Of a stretch of DNA of 64,000 nucleotides, positions 42,714-51,600 are shown one piece after another. The notes below the pieces were generated by a model, which worked only from the letters and a program-made list of their open reading frames with translations, searched no databases and was not told where the DNA came from. This stretch comes from Desulfovibrio sp. Fe33 (GTDB lineage Bacteria; Desulfobacterota; Desulfovibrionia; Desulfovibrionales; Desulfovibrionaceae): contig NZ_JAQKGU010000001.1 in NCBI RefSeq assembly GCF_028532725.1, forward strand, positions 434,001 to 498,000, given 5' to 3'. Made by a program: the position numbers and the translations under genes. Position 1 is the stretch's first letter; each line of letters opens with the position of its first letter.

Positions 42714-43565
42714 CTACAGGGAGAGGCCGAGGGGCTTGAGGTAGAGTTGTCCCTGGAAGGTGAGTTCGGCGGCTCCCTGGAGGAAGACGGTGCCGTTTTC
42801 GAGGAACACGGTAAGGACTTCGTTGCCGGTGGTGGTCAGGTCGGCCTTTTCGCCGGTGAGTCCGAGGGTGTGCGCCAGGAGCTGGGTGGCGGCGGCGCCG
42901 GTGCCGCAGGCGTATGTTTCGGCTTCCACGCCGCGCTCGTAGGTGCGCAGGAGGATGGTGGCGTCGTCGACGACCTGGGCGAAGTTGACGTTGGTTCCGG
43001 CGGGCGCGAAGCGTTCGTGGTAGCGGATCTTGGGGCCGAGGTCCATGATGTCGACGGAAGCGACGTCATCCACGAAGACCACGGTGTGCGGCACGCCGGT
43101 GTCGGAGAAGTGGACGGTGAGCGGCGCGCCGTCGACTTCGATGCCGATGTTGGTTTCGGTCTTGAGCGGCGGGGTGAGCTGGACCTTGACGCGTCCTTCG
43201 TCCGGGCCGTCGAGAAGGACCTTGGCCTTGATGGGACCGGCGTCGGTGCCGAAGGCGTGCTCGGCGGGCGCGAGGCCGATGGCATGGGCGAGTTTGCCCG
43301 CGCAGCGCGAGGCGTTCCCGCACATTTCGGCGCGGGAGCCGTCGGAGTTGTAGAAGTGCCAGCGATAGGCGAGGGACGGGTCGTCCGCGTTTTCGAGGAA
43401 GAAGAGCCCGTCGGCGCAGACGCCGAAGGCGCGGGCGCACACGGCCTTGGCCCAGTCGGCCATGGCTTCCACGGGGACGCCGAGTTCGCGGTTGTCGATG
43501 ACGACGAAGTCGTTGCCGCAACCCTGCATCTTGTAGAAGGGCACGGAGTCGGTGAATATGTTCAT
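42714..43565 (-). CDS. dapF: Diaminopimelate epimerase
   Basis: A 283-residue racemase converting LL- to meso-diaminopimelate for lysine and peptidoglycan synthesis. The two catalytic Cys are in EMCGNASRC and YACGTGAAA; FYKMQGCGNDFVVID opens the protein. The usual GNG turn is GNAS here. Start 43565 (ATG with GAGG eight bases upstream) is preferred over 43580. Single-gene unit ending at the terminator. Confidence 0.94.
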   Translation of the reverse strand: MNIFTDSVPFYKMQGCGNDFVVIDNRELGVPVEAMADWAKAVCARAFGVCADGLFFLENADDPSLAYRWHFYNSDGSRAEMCGNASRCAGKLAHAIGLAPAEHAFGTDAGPIKAKVLLDGPDEGRVKVQLTPPLKTETNIGIEVDGAPLTVHFSDTGVPHTVVFVDDVASVDIMDLGPKIRYHERFAPAGTNVNFAQVVDDATILLRTYERGVEAETYACGTGAAATQLLAHTLGLTGEKADLTTTGNEVLTVFLENGTVFLQGAAELTFQGQLYLKPLGLSL

Positions 43566-43722
43566 GGAAAATCCTCGCATTTTTCGGAAAAGCTATACGG
43601 GACGGGGGGTATGGTCCAATTCTTTTTGCGTATGGATGGTCGTCGGCCGGGGCTGGGCGCTTCCTTGCATTTAGGGGGCGGGAACGATATCGATTGTGCA
43701 GATTGACCAGGAGATTTCGATC

Positions 43723-43974
43723 ATGTCCAAACCGTGCGTAGGTTGCGGGTGGTGCTGCCTTCAGGACCCCTGCATGGAATCCCACAGAAGATATGGCTAC
43801 ATGCGCCGCTGCCCCGACCTGTTTTGGGATGAGGCCGCAGGCCGGTATATGTGCGGGCTGATGCTCGATCCGGAGACCTCGGAGCAGGTCAGGCGGTCGC
43901 AGCACGCAGGGCAGGGCTGCTACGCCCCGTTGAATTCCTGGCGGGAGGATGTGCGCAATCGCGACGACGATTGA
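43723..43974 (+). CDS. Small cysteine-rich protein, YkgJ-like (Zn/Fe-chelating type)
   Basis: An 83-residue protein with the clustered Cys of the YkgJ/CxxCxxCC family: PCVGCGWCCLQDPC at the start, then RRCPDL, YMCGL and GCYAPLN. It is short for that family but ends naturally. Members are thought to bind metal; no function is proven. ATG 43723 has AGGAGA upstream. It is divergent from dapF; the MBL gene begins 78 bp downstream. Confidence 0.78.
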   Translation: MSKPCVGCGWCCLQDPCMESHRRYGYMRRCPDLFWDEAAGRYMCGLMLDPETSEQVRRSQHAGQGCYAPLNSWREDVRNRDDD

Positions 43975-44052
43975 TTGCTTTTCCTTTTGCCTCCACCGTG
44001 TATTTGTGAAACGGTGTTTTTTTAAAGGGAATTTAATAAAACGGAGCAATGA

Positions 44053-44805
44053 ATGCGCGTGACTTTTGTCGGGGTGGGCGAGGCCTTTGACGAACTTCTG
44101 CCGAACACTTCCCTGCTGGTGGAGTCGGGCGGTTCGTCCATACTGCTTGACTGCGGTTTCAACGCCTCCTGCAAATTGTGGAAATACGCGGCCAATCCCC
44201 TCGACCTGGACGCGGTGTTCGTCTCCCATTTTCACGCGGACCACTATTTCGGGCTTCCGGCCCTGATTTCCCGTTCCATCGAGGAGGGACGCTCCAAGCG
44301 GTTGACCATTCTCGGTCCGAGCGGCATTGAATCCCGTGTCCGTCGGCTTATGGACCTGGCCTATTCCAATGCCCTCTCGCGGGCGGGGTTCGAGATTTTC
44401 TTCATCGAGTGCGTGCCCGGCGAGGATTTCAAGCACAGCGGATTCCGCTTTCGTTTCGCCCTCAACGACCATTCCATGCCGTGCCTGGCCATCCGGCTGG
44501 ATGCCGGGGGCAAGTCCCTGTACTATTCCGGCGACGGCAAGCCCACGGACGACACCGTTGACCTGGCCGGGGATTGCGACCTTGTGGTGCACGAGGCCTT
44601 TACCCTGGACGAGATCACCACGGGCCACGGCGACGTGGGCACCGCGCTGGAGATGGCGAGCAAGTCGGGAGCCAAGGCTTGCGCATTGGTGCATATGAAG
44701 CGGACCATCCGGCATTCGATGATGGACATGATCCGCATGGCCATCGGGACCATGCCGGGCGTCAACGCCTTCGTGCCCGAGCCGGGTGATGTGTACGAGT
44801 ACTGA
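44053..44805 (+). CDS. Metallo-beta-lactamase-fold hydrolase (RNase Z-like)
   Basis: A 250-residue MBL-fold enzyme. Metal ligands are in SHFHADHYFG (HxHxDH), the Asp in YYSGDGKPTDD, and His in VVHEAF or LVHMKR. The exosite and arm of true RNase Z are not obvious, so it may be a phosphodiesterase or a general MBL hydrolase. N-terminal FVGVGEAFDELLPNTSLLV is typical of the RNase Z/ElaC-like branch. It stands alone. Confidence 0.82.
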   Translation: MRVTFVGVGEAFDELLPNTSLLVESGGSSILLDCGFNASCKLWKYAANPLDLDAVFVSHFHADHYFGLPALISRSIEEGRSKRLTILGPSGIESRVRRLMDLAYSNALSRAGFEIFFIECVPGEDFKHSGFRFRFALNDHSMPCLAIRLDAGGKSLYYSGDGKPTDDTVDLAGDCDLVVHEAFTLDEITTGHGDVGTALEMASKSGAKACALVHMKRTIRHSMMDMIRMAIGTMPGVNAFVPEPGDVYEY

Positions 44806-44930
44806 TCCCTCCCTCGGGGCTCTAGAAATATCATTTCCTTTTGTTCCTGCTCGTGCCATCCTCAGCGTCTGCGTGCCGGCGGTAAAAGGTGCGCCGACAG
44901 CGTTTGAACAAGCCGCGACCAGGGGAGAAC

Positions 44931-46265
44931 ATGGCCGGTAAATACGACTCCATCGTCTACGATTATTTCGAGAAGACCAACGGTTCCATCATTCTCATAA
45001 GTGAGGACCTCCTGTTCAAGCGGATGTTGTCCTCGACCATTTTCAAGATCATAGGCACGAAGCGGGACTGCCTGTTCGCCATGGAGACCGTCCATGCGGG
45101 GCTGAAGAAGGTTCAGTCCATGCATAAGGCCGGGCACGAGTTCATCGTCTTCATCGAACGGATGCTCGGCGGCGGCACCAGCACGGACACCATCCTGACG
45201 CTCAAACGGCTGCTGCCCGACCTCAAGATCATCGTTCTGGTGGGGGAGACCAAGCGCGAGAACATCGCCTTCTTTTACGAGATCGGCGTGAGCAACGTCA
45301 TCTCCAAGCCCGCCTCCATGAACAACATCATCGAAAAACTGGCGTTCACCGTGAAGCCCCAGGGCAAGCTCAGCGAGTATATGCACCTCGGCAAGCAGCG
45401 TCTGGCCGCCGGAAAGTTCACGGAGGCCATGCAGATCGCCCGCAAGGTCCTGGAGCTCAAGCCGGGGAGTCCGGCCGGGCTCATGCTCAAGGGTGACGTG
45501 CACATGGCCTTGAACGAGCTGGACAAGGCGTTGGACAGCTATCACCAGGCCCACGACAGCTCCAAGATTTACCTTGAGCCGATCAAGAAGCTGGTGGACG
45601 CGTACCGGGGCGTGGACGAGAGCGAGATGCTCAAGTACATGAAGAAGCTCGATCGGCTGAGCCCGCTGAACGCCCAGCGCAAGACCGAAATCGGCAAGGT
45701 TCACGCGAAGCGGCAGGAGATGGACGAGGCCATGGCCTATTTCGACCAGGCCATCGAAACCGTCACCAGGGAGGCCATGGGCATGATCGGTTCCGTGGCC
45801 GAAAGCATTGCCGAGGCCGTGGCCGACGACCCGGGCATGTCCGAGAAATACCTGAGCAAGGTCCTGGAAGCCAAGGGCGGCCGGTTGAGCAAGGAGGACA
45901 TCTCCCTGTTCAATAAGCTCGGCATCGCCCTGCGGGGCCAGGGCAAGTGGCGGGAGGCCATCGAGAACTATGTCGAGGCCCTGCGAATTTCCCCGGAGGA
46001 CGAGGGGCTGCATTACAACATGGGCATGGCCTTTTACGACGGGGGCGACAAGCGCCGGGCCGGAAATTGTTTTCGCAAGGCCATGGAGTACAACCCCGAT
46101 TTCTACAAGGACAGCGAAAGGGTTTCCATGAACCTCGGCACCCTGTTCGCCGATCTGCGGGAATACGAGCTGGCCATTCCCTGCCTGGAAAACGTCCTCA
46201 GGCTGAATCCGGACAATGTCCTGGCCGCGCGCAGGCTCGGCGTCTTGCGGGACGCCGTGGGCTGA
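44931..46265 (+). CDS. Receiver-like (Glu-for-Asp) TPR protein, paralogue 1
   Basis: A 444-residue cytosolic protein. Residues ~18-140 resemble a response-regulator receiver with ISEDLLF at the acidic pocket and Lys126 in NVISKPAS, but the phosphoacceptor position is Glu76 (FIVFIERMLG). Residues ~145-444 are TPR repeats such as GIALRGQGKWREAIENYVEA. A Glu at that site mimics the phosphorylated form in many regulators, so this could be locked on. The next gene (46411) is a paralogue with the same Glu. They were probably made by tandem duplication. ATG 44931 has GGGGAGA upstream. Confidence 0.85.
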   Translation: MAGKYDSIVYDYFEKTNGSIILISEDLLFKRMLSSTIFKIIGTKRDCLFAMETVHAGLKKVQSMHKAGHEFIVFIERMLGGGTSTDTILTLKRLLPDLKIIVLVGETKRENIAFFYEIGVSNVISKPASMNNIIEKLAFTVKPQGKLSEYMHLGKQRLAAGKFTEAMQIARKVLELKPGSPAGLMLKGDVHMALNELDKALDSYHQAHDSSKIYLEPIKKLVDAYRGVDESEMLKYMKKLDRLSPLNAQRKTEIGKVHAKRQEMDEAMAYFDQAIETVTREAMGMIGSVAESIAEAVADDPGMSEKYLSKVLEAKGGRLSKEDISLFNKLGIALRGQGKWREAIENYVEALRISPEDEGLHYNMGMAFYDGGDKRRAGNCFRKAMEYNPDFYKDSERVSMNLGTLFADLREYELAIPCLENVLRLNPDNVLAARRLGVLRDAVG

Positions 46266-46410
46266 TCCGCGCCCGGAACCGTTTGGGGCCGGGAGCGCGG
46301 CCCTTCATCCCCTCTCTTTCCCGCCGGGTTGACCGTTTTCCCCCACTTCACGTAGTGTCCGGATGAGGAGCGGATGGCCGCTTCGCCACAGGCAGCCGGA
46401 AGGGGCACCC

Positions 46411-47862
46411 ATGCAGCAGGAAACCGCCGACAGCACGGTCCGCAGGTTCATCGAGAAGGATGGCGGCGTCATCGTCTATGTCTCGGACGACTTCGGTTTC
46501 ACTCGCGCCCTGCGCAACATGGTCTCCAGGGTCATAGGCCTGCGCGGCGAGGTGCTGCTTCCCTATGCCTCCCTGGAGGCGGCGCTGAACAAGTGCGTGG
46601 AGCTGGATGACCAGGACATTCCGTTCGTGGTTTTCATCGAGCGGATGATCGACAACCGTCCGTCCACCGACTTCATCATCCGTCTTTCGCGCGAATGCCC
46701 CGGGGCGCGCATGATCGTCCTCACCTGGGAGGCGACCAAGGAAACCGTGGCGTATTTCTTCGAGCTGGGCGTCAGCCGGGTGCTGGTCAAGCCCGCCTCG
46801 GCCAACAAGGTCGTGGAGGAACTGGCTTCGGCCATTTCTCCGCCCATGGCCCTGAGCCAACAGGTGGAGCACTGCCGCAAGCTCCTGGACGCCCGCAACT
46901 ACGAGGCCGCCCTGGCCGCCTCGGACCGCATCCTCATGCTCAAGCCCGATTCCGCGTGCGGGCTGGCCATGCGGGGCGACGCCCTCATGGGCGTCGGCCT
47001 GCTTGACGAGGCCGTGCAGACCTACATGTCCGCCCATGAGGCCAATCCCATATTCATGGCTCCGCTCATCAAGCTCGCCGAAGCGTTCCGCAGCATGGAC
47101 GACGAGCGCGCCCTGGCCTATCTCAAGGAGCTGGACAACATCTCCCCCCTCAATCCCGAGCGCAAAATCGACATCGCCGAGCAGCATCTGCGCCAGGGAG
47201 AGCACGAACAGGCCGAGCGATATCTGGACCAGAGCGTGCAGGCCGCGGAGCGAGAGACGCGGTCCATGGTCGGCGACCTGACCGAGCGTATCGTGGACGC
47301 CGTGTCGGCCACGGCCCCGGATTTGGCCGTCAAATACCTGAAGCGCGTCATCGACACCAAGCGCGTGCTCGGCCGCGACGACCTCGTGCATTTCAACCGC
47401 CTGGGCATCATCCTGCGCGGGGAAGGCCGTTGGGCCGAGGGTGTGGAGGTTTACAGGAAGGCCCTCTCCATCGCGCCGGATGACCCGGTCATCCTCTACA
47501 ACATGGGGCTGGCCCATTGGGAGGGGAACGAACGCATGACCGCCCTGGACTGCTTCGAGAAAGCCCTGGCCCTCGATCCGAACTTTTATGCCGGGAGCGT
47601 GGGGGCGGCCCTGAACATAGGCTCCCTGTATCTCGATCTGCGCTATCCGGCTGACGCCGCTCCTTTCTTCGAGCATGTTCTCGGCCTGGACCCGGAGAAC
47701 GAATTGGCCCGCGCCAAGCTCGACCTGGTCCGGAACCTGGCCCGTCTCCAGCCCGAGGCTTCGCGCCGTCACCATCGGGAAGAGACGAGGCCGCCCGAGC
47801 CGCCTCCCGAACCGTCCGGGAAAAAGAGAAAGCGCAGGCCGTTTACCAATCTGGAGCTGTGA
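46411..47862 (+). CDS. Receiver-like (Glu-for-Asp) TPR protein, paralogue 2
   Basis: A 483-residue protein aligning over its length with the upstream gene: receiver-like domain with Glu77 (FVVFIERMID) and Lys127 (VLVKPAS), then TPRs such as GIILRGEGRWAEGVEVYRKA. The C-terminal tail is longer, Pro- and charge-rich (RPPEPPPEPSGKKRKRR). It probably works with paralogue 1. The 145 bp gap holds no clear promoter, so a shared transcript is possible. ATG 46411 has a purine-rich GGAAGGGG upstream. Confidence 0.85.
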   Translation: MQQETADSTVRRFIEKDGGVIVYVSDDFGFTRALRNMVSRVIGLRGEVLLPYASLEAALNKCVELDDQDIPFVVFIERMIDNRPSTDFIIRLSRECPGARMIVLTWEATKETVAYFFELGVSRVLVKPASANKVVEELASAISPPMALSQQVEHCRKLLDARNYEAALAASDRILMLKPDSACGLAMRGDALMGVGLLDEAVQTYMSAHEANPIFMAPLIKLAEAFRSMDDERALAYLKELDNISPLNPERKIDIAEQHLRQGEHEQAERYLDQSVQAAERETRSMVGDLTERIVDAVSATAPDLAVKYLKRVIDTKRVLGRDDLVHFNRLGIILRGEGRWAEGVEVYRKALSIAPDDPVILYNMGLAHWEGNERMTALDCFEKALALDPNFYAGSVGAALNIGSLYLDLRYPADAAPFFEHVLGLDPENELARAKLDLVRNLARLQPEASRRHHREETRPPEPPPEPSGKKRKRRPFTNLEL

Positions 47863-48033
47863 CGCGCCAGTCCCCATCCGAGGTTTGAGAGGAATTGCCG
47901 CAGGTTCGGAGTGCCGGTCCGCATGGCCGGAAAGCCCCGGCGGCCGGGCGGGACGCTTGATCCGGGCTTGGATTGGGCGGGGTTTCGTGCTAGAGGCTTC
48001 GCCACAAGGTTTGTTTAAGGAGAATACTCGAAG

Positions 48034-49677
48034 ATGAGAGCAAAGATACATTTGGAAGGGGCGCTGAAGAAGGCGCTGGACGGATTCGGCTGGGCGTGGC
48101 CGGAGAAGGCGGTCATCGAGCCGCCCAAGGACAGCGGGTTCGGCGACATGTCGGCCAACGTGGCCATGATGCTGGCCCGGGAGGCCAAAAAGGCCCCGCG
48201 CGCCATTGCCGAAGACCTCAAGGGCGTGCTTGAGAACGATCCGCTCATCGAGAAGATCGAGATCGCGGGCCCCGGATTCCTGAATTTCACTTTGGCCCCG
48301 GCCTTCTGGCAGGAAACCGTGGGCGAAATCCTCAAGCAGGGCGCGGAGTACGGCTCCTCGACCCTGGGCAAAGGCACGAAGGTGCAGGTGGAGTACGTGT
48401 CCGCCAACCCCACCGGGCCGCTGCACATCGGCCATGGCCGAGGCGCGGCCTTGGGCGATTCCCTGACCCGCATCCTGGAGAAGGCCGGATATGACGTCCA
48501 GGCCGAGTACTACATCAACGACGCCGGACGCCAAATGCTCATTCTGGGCGGTTCCATTCTGTACCGCGCCCGCCAGTTGGGCGGCCTCAATCCGGCCGAG
48601 CCCGAAGATTACTACAAGGGCGAGTACATCACCGACATCGCCCGCGACCTGATGGCCGAACGCTCCGATCTCCTGGAGCTGCCCGAGCAGGAAGCCATGG
48701 AGATCTGCAAGGTGTACGGCAAGGACGTGATCCTGGAAGGCATCAAGCAGGACTTGGCCGCCTTCGGCGTGCGCCACGACGTGTGGTTCTCCGAGAAATC
48801 CCTGGTCGAGGACGGCAAGGTGGACGAGACGTTCGCCGACTTGACCGCTTCCGGCATGGGCTACGAGGCGGACGGCGCGTACTGGTTCAAGTCCACCCAG
48901 CTGGGTGACGACAAGGACCGCGTGCTGCGCAAGACCAATGGCGACACCACTTATTTTGCCTCCGACATCGCCTACCACGACAACAAGTTCAAGCGCGGCT
49001 TCGATCTGGTCGTTGATATCTGGGGCGCAGACCATCACGGCTACGTCCCGCGCATGATGGCCGCCTGCGAGGCGCTCGGCAAGCCGGGCGGCCTGTGCGT
49101 CATCCTGGTCAATCTGGTCAACCTCCTGCGGGACGGCCAGCCCATCGCCATGTCCACCCGCGCGGGCCAGTTCGAGACCCTCAAGGACGTCGTGGACGAG
49201 GTCGGTTCCGACGCGGCCCGGTTCATGTTCCTGTCCCGCAAGTCCGATTCCAAGCTCGATTTCGACCTGGAGCTGGTCAAGCAGAAGTCCATGGACAACC
49301 CGGTTTACTACGTGCAGTACGCCCATGCGCGCATCTGCTCGCTGTACCGCAAGGCCGCCGAGGCCGGTGTCGAAGCCGCCGCCGTCTCCCCGGCCTCCCT
49401 GGCCCTGCTCGATACCGAGTATGACCTTGAGATGCTCCGGCTGCTGGATCAGTACCCGGACTACGTGGAGGCTGCCGCGCGGACCCAGAGCCCGCACCTG
49501 ATCTCCACGTATTTGCAGGACCTTGCTTCAAAGCTTCACAGGTACTATACCAATTGTCATGTTCTCAGCGCCGAGCCCGAAGTGGCTTCGGCTCGGCTCA
49601 TGCTGCTCGGTTGCGTGGCCGGCGTGGTCGCCGGCGGCCTGGCCCTGCTGGGTGTCAACGCTCCGGAATCCATGTAG
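48034..49677 (+). CDS. argS: Arginyl-tRNA synthetase
   Basis: A 547-residue class I synthetase. The HIGH motif is in [11 protein letters not shown], the N-terminal Add-1 domain precedes it, and the C-terminal anticodon domain ends the protein. [10 protein letters not shown] is diagnostic for ArgRS. AAGGAG lies before the ATG. The SPOR gene follows 36 nt later, so the two are probably co-transcribed. Confidence 0.96.
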   Translation: MRAKIHLEGALKKALDGFGWAWPEKAVIEPPKDSGFGDMSANVAMMLAREAKKAPRAIAEDLKGVLENDPLIEKIEIAGPGFLNFTLAPAFWQETVGEILKQGAEYGSSTLGKGTKVQVEYVSANPTGPLHIGHGRGAALGDSLTRILEKAGYDVQAEYYINDAGRQMLILGGSILYRARQLGGLNPAEPEDYYKGEYITDIARDLMAERSDLLELPEQEAMEICKVYGKDVILEGIKQDLAAFGVRHDVWFSEKSLVEDGKVDETFADLTASGMGYEADGAYWFKSTQLGDDKDRVLRKTNGDTTYFASDIAYHDNKFKRGFDLVVDIWGADHHGYVPRMMAACEALGKPGGLCVILVNLVNLLRDGQPIAMSTRAGQFETLKDVVDEVGSDAARFMFLSRKSDSKLDFDLELVKQKSMDNPVYYVQYAHARICSLYRKAAEAGVEAAAVSPASLALLDTEYDLEMLRLLDQYPDYVEAAARTQSPHLISTYLQDLASKLHRYYTNCHVLSAEPEVASARLMLLGCVAGVVAGGLALLGVNAPESM

Positions 49678-49713
49678 GGGCCTTCCGGCCGAAATTGAAT
49701 ACGGACGACTGCC

Positions 49714-50433
49714 ATGGCTGAAAAAATGGAACCGAAATTCAAGGTCAAAGTGCCCAGGATCAACGCGGCCAAGAAGAAATTCGACTTCTCGCTGACCCTG
49801 CCCGGCATGATAAGCGCCGTGGGCGCGGGTGTGCTGGCCCTGACCTTTTTCTTCATCATGGGTATCCTCATAGGGCGCGGCTACCGGCCCGAAGCCGACG
49901 TGCCGCCCCTGCGGGACATCATGCCCAGCGCCGAGCACGGCCGGTTGGCCGAGGACGCCTCTCCGCCTACGGTTTTGACTCTTGAGGAACTGGATTATCA
50001 GGATAGGCTCAAGGCCTCGCCCCAGCAGATGCTCGACACTCCGGCCGAGGAGCCGAAGGCCGCGCCCAAGCCGGAGCCCAAGCCCGAAACCAAACCCGAG
50101 CCCAAGCCCGAGGTCAAACCGGCACCGGAACCGGCGCCGGAACCCGCCCAGGCGGCCGCGCCCGCTGCGGTCCAGCCGGGCGAGCCTGTGTTCGACTACG
50201 TGTATCAGGTGGCTTCTTTCCGCAAGATGGACATGGCCCGCAGCCTGAGCGACAAGCTCTCCGCGGCGGGGCTGAACGCCCGGGTCGAGTCAGGCGAGGC
50301 CAAAGGGGCCACCTGGCACCGTGTCCAGGTGGTTCATCGAGGAACTCCGGCCTCCACTTCGCAGATGAAGACGGTGCTCGCGAAATACGGCATCGACAAG
50401 CCGCTGCTCAAGAAGAAGTCCGCTGTCCAGTAG
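49714..50433 (+). CDS. SPOR-domain membrane protein
   Basis: A 239-residue bitopic protein with a single TM helix (about 33-53, AVGAGVLALTFFFIMGILIG), a Pro/Glu/Lys-rich linker of PEPKPE-type repeats (about 110-150), and a C-terminal SPOR domain: VYQVASFRKMDMARSLSDKL and WHRVQVVHRGTPA. Septal peptidoglycan binding is expected, similar to DedD/FtsN-type proteins. It is downstream of argS, an arrangement often seen in Desulfovibrio-type genomes. Confidence 0.88.
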   Translation: MAEKMEPKFKVKVPRINAAKKKFDFSLTLPGMISAVGAGVLALTFFFIMGILIGRGYRPEADVPPLRDIMPSAEHGRLAEDASPPTVLTLEELDYQDRLKASPQQMLDTPAEEPKAAPKPEPKPETKPEPKPEVKPAPEPAPEPAQAAAPAAVQPGEPVFDYVYQVASFRKMDMARSLSDKLSAAGLNARVESGEAKGATWHRVQVVHRGTPASTSQMKTVLAKYGIDKPLLKKKSAVQ

Positions 50434-50480
50434 GCGCGGAGGATCGGACCGGGTTTTCGAATTCTGCGACGACGTCTCAT

Positions 50481-50522
50481 AAAAAAAGCCGGGCTCTGGA
50501 AATCCAGGGCCCGGCCTTTTTG
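50481..50522. terminator. Bidirectional terminator
   Basis: AAAAAAAGCCGGGC..TCTGGAAATCCAGGG..CCCGGCCTTTTT: a long stem between the SPOR gene and the convergent yhhQ-type gene. Confidence 0.9.
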
Positions 50523-50533
50523 TGTGAAGTCGG

Positions 50534-51223
50534 CTACGCGTTCTGCGGGGTGTGTTCCTTCTGGAACAGGTGTTTCGCCAGGTAGATGAACGGGGTGTCC
50601 ATGGCGGCCACCACGACCTTGATGATGTAGGTGGAGAGCAGGATTTCCATGAACACGTTCATGGGGAAGACGCCCCAGAAGGCGATGAAACAGAATATGG
50701 CCGAGTCGAGGAGCTGGCTCAGCATGGTCGAGGCGTTGTTGCGCAGCCACAGGTATTTTTCGCCGGTGCGTTCCCGAATGGCGTGAAACGCCCATACGTC
50801 GTGCAGTTGGGAGACCAGATAGGCCGCCATGGAGGCCAGCGCCACGCGAGGCAGGAAGCCGAACAGGGCTTCGAGGTGCGGCTGGGCGAAGTCGTCCGCG
50901 GCGGGCTGGAAGTAGAGCGCGATCTGCATGTAGCCGACCATCATCACCAGGGTGACGAAGCCGAGCAACACGCCTTTGCGCGCTTCCTTCTTGCCGTAAA
51001 ATTCGCTGAGCAGGTCCGTTGCCAGGAACACGCTGGCGTAGAGCACGTTGCCGAGCGTGGTGGTCAGCCCGAAGAGCTGGACGGTTTTCAGCACCTGGAT
51101 GTTGCACAGGAGCAGGTTGAAGACCATGAGTCCGAACAATCCCACCCGGCCGAAGAGGCGGTACACCACCAGGACCATGCACAGGTCCACCAATGCAAAC
51201 AGTATCCACAATGTTTCGTTCAT
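50534..51223 (-). CDS. yhhQ: Queuosine precursor transporter (YhhQ/VUT family)
   Basis: A 229-residue polytopic membrane protein with six predicted helices. Family motifs are ATDLLSEFYGKKEARKGVLLGF and RNNASTMLSQLLDS. It imports preQ0/preQ1 for tRNA queuosine. Single-gene unit. I looked for a preQ1 riboswitch upstream and saw none. Confidence 0.9.
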   Translation of the reverse strand: MNETLWILFALVDLCMVLVVYRLFGRVGLFGLMVFNLLLCNIQVLKTVQLFGLTTTLGNVLYASVFLATDLLSEFYGKKEARKGVLLGFVTLVMMVGYMQIALYFQPAADDFAQPHLEALFGFLPRVALASMAAYLVSQLHDVWAFHAIRERTGEKYLWLRNNASTMLSQLLDSAIFCFIAFWGVFPMNVFMEILLSTYIIKVVVAAMDTPFIYLAKHLFQKEHTPQNA

Positions 51224-51399
51224 GGCCGTGGATGTGCCTCTATTTCCGCGTCAGGTCAAGTTCCGCGTATTTCGGAGCCCCGTCCGGCCGCCTTCCCTCC
51301 GAGCCTTCATACGGGTCATAACGGCCATTTTCCGCGTTCTCCGCACCGGGCCCTGGGCGAAAATCCCTGAAAGGAAGGGCGGATGGACGCCGAGGACCG

Positions 51400-51512
51400 T
51401 CACCGAAAAAGCCTGCGCCGAAGGCGCATACAGGGGATGCAAGGGGGCGAGCCCTTGCCCGCCGGAGGCGAAATCCTCCGATTATTGCCGCGAAGCGGCT
51501 TTCACCTCCTGG
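51400..51512. repeat. Structured intergenic repeat, family B, copy 2 (inverted)
   Basis: Reverse complement of the element at 40535-40641: GCGCCGAAGGCGC, GCAAGGGGGCGAGCCCTTGC, CGCCGGAGGCGAAAT and GCCGCGAAGCGGC in that order. It occupies most of the gap between yhhQ and tyrS; no gene is present in 51224-51600. Confidence 0.8.
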
Positions 51513-51542
51513 TTCTTCTCAGGCGGCGGGCCGGCCCCTCCC

Positions 51543-51576
51543 ACAAAAAAAAGAGGGCCGGTATTACCCGGCCCCC
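51543..51576 (-). terminator. Terminator of the rny-cheR-ymdB-tyrS unit
   Basis: On the minus strand, GGGCCGG - GTAATA - CCGGCCC then TCTTTTTTTT, 25 nt after the tyrS stop. Confidence 0.88.
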
Positions 51577-51600
51577 ATTTATATTCGATATGCGGCGCGC

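Noticed and set aside
51224-51400. preQ1 riboswitch before the yhhQ-type gene
   Set aside because: No preQ1-type stem-loop with A-rich tail seen upstream of the gene on the minus strand.
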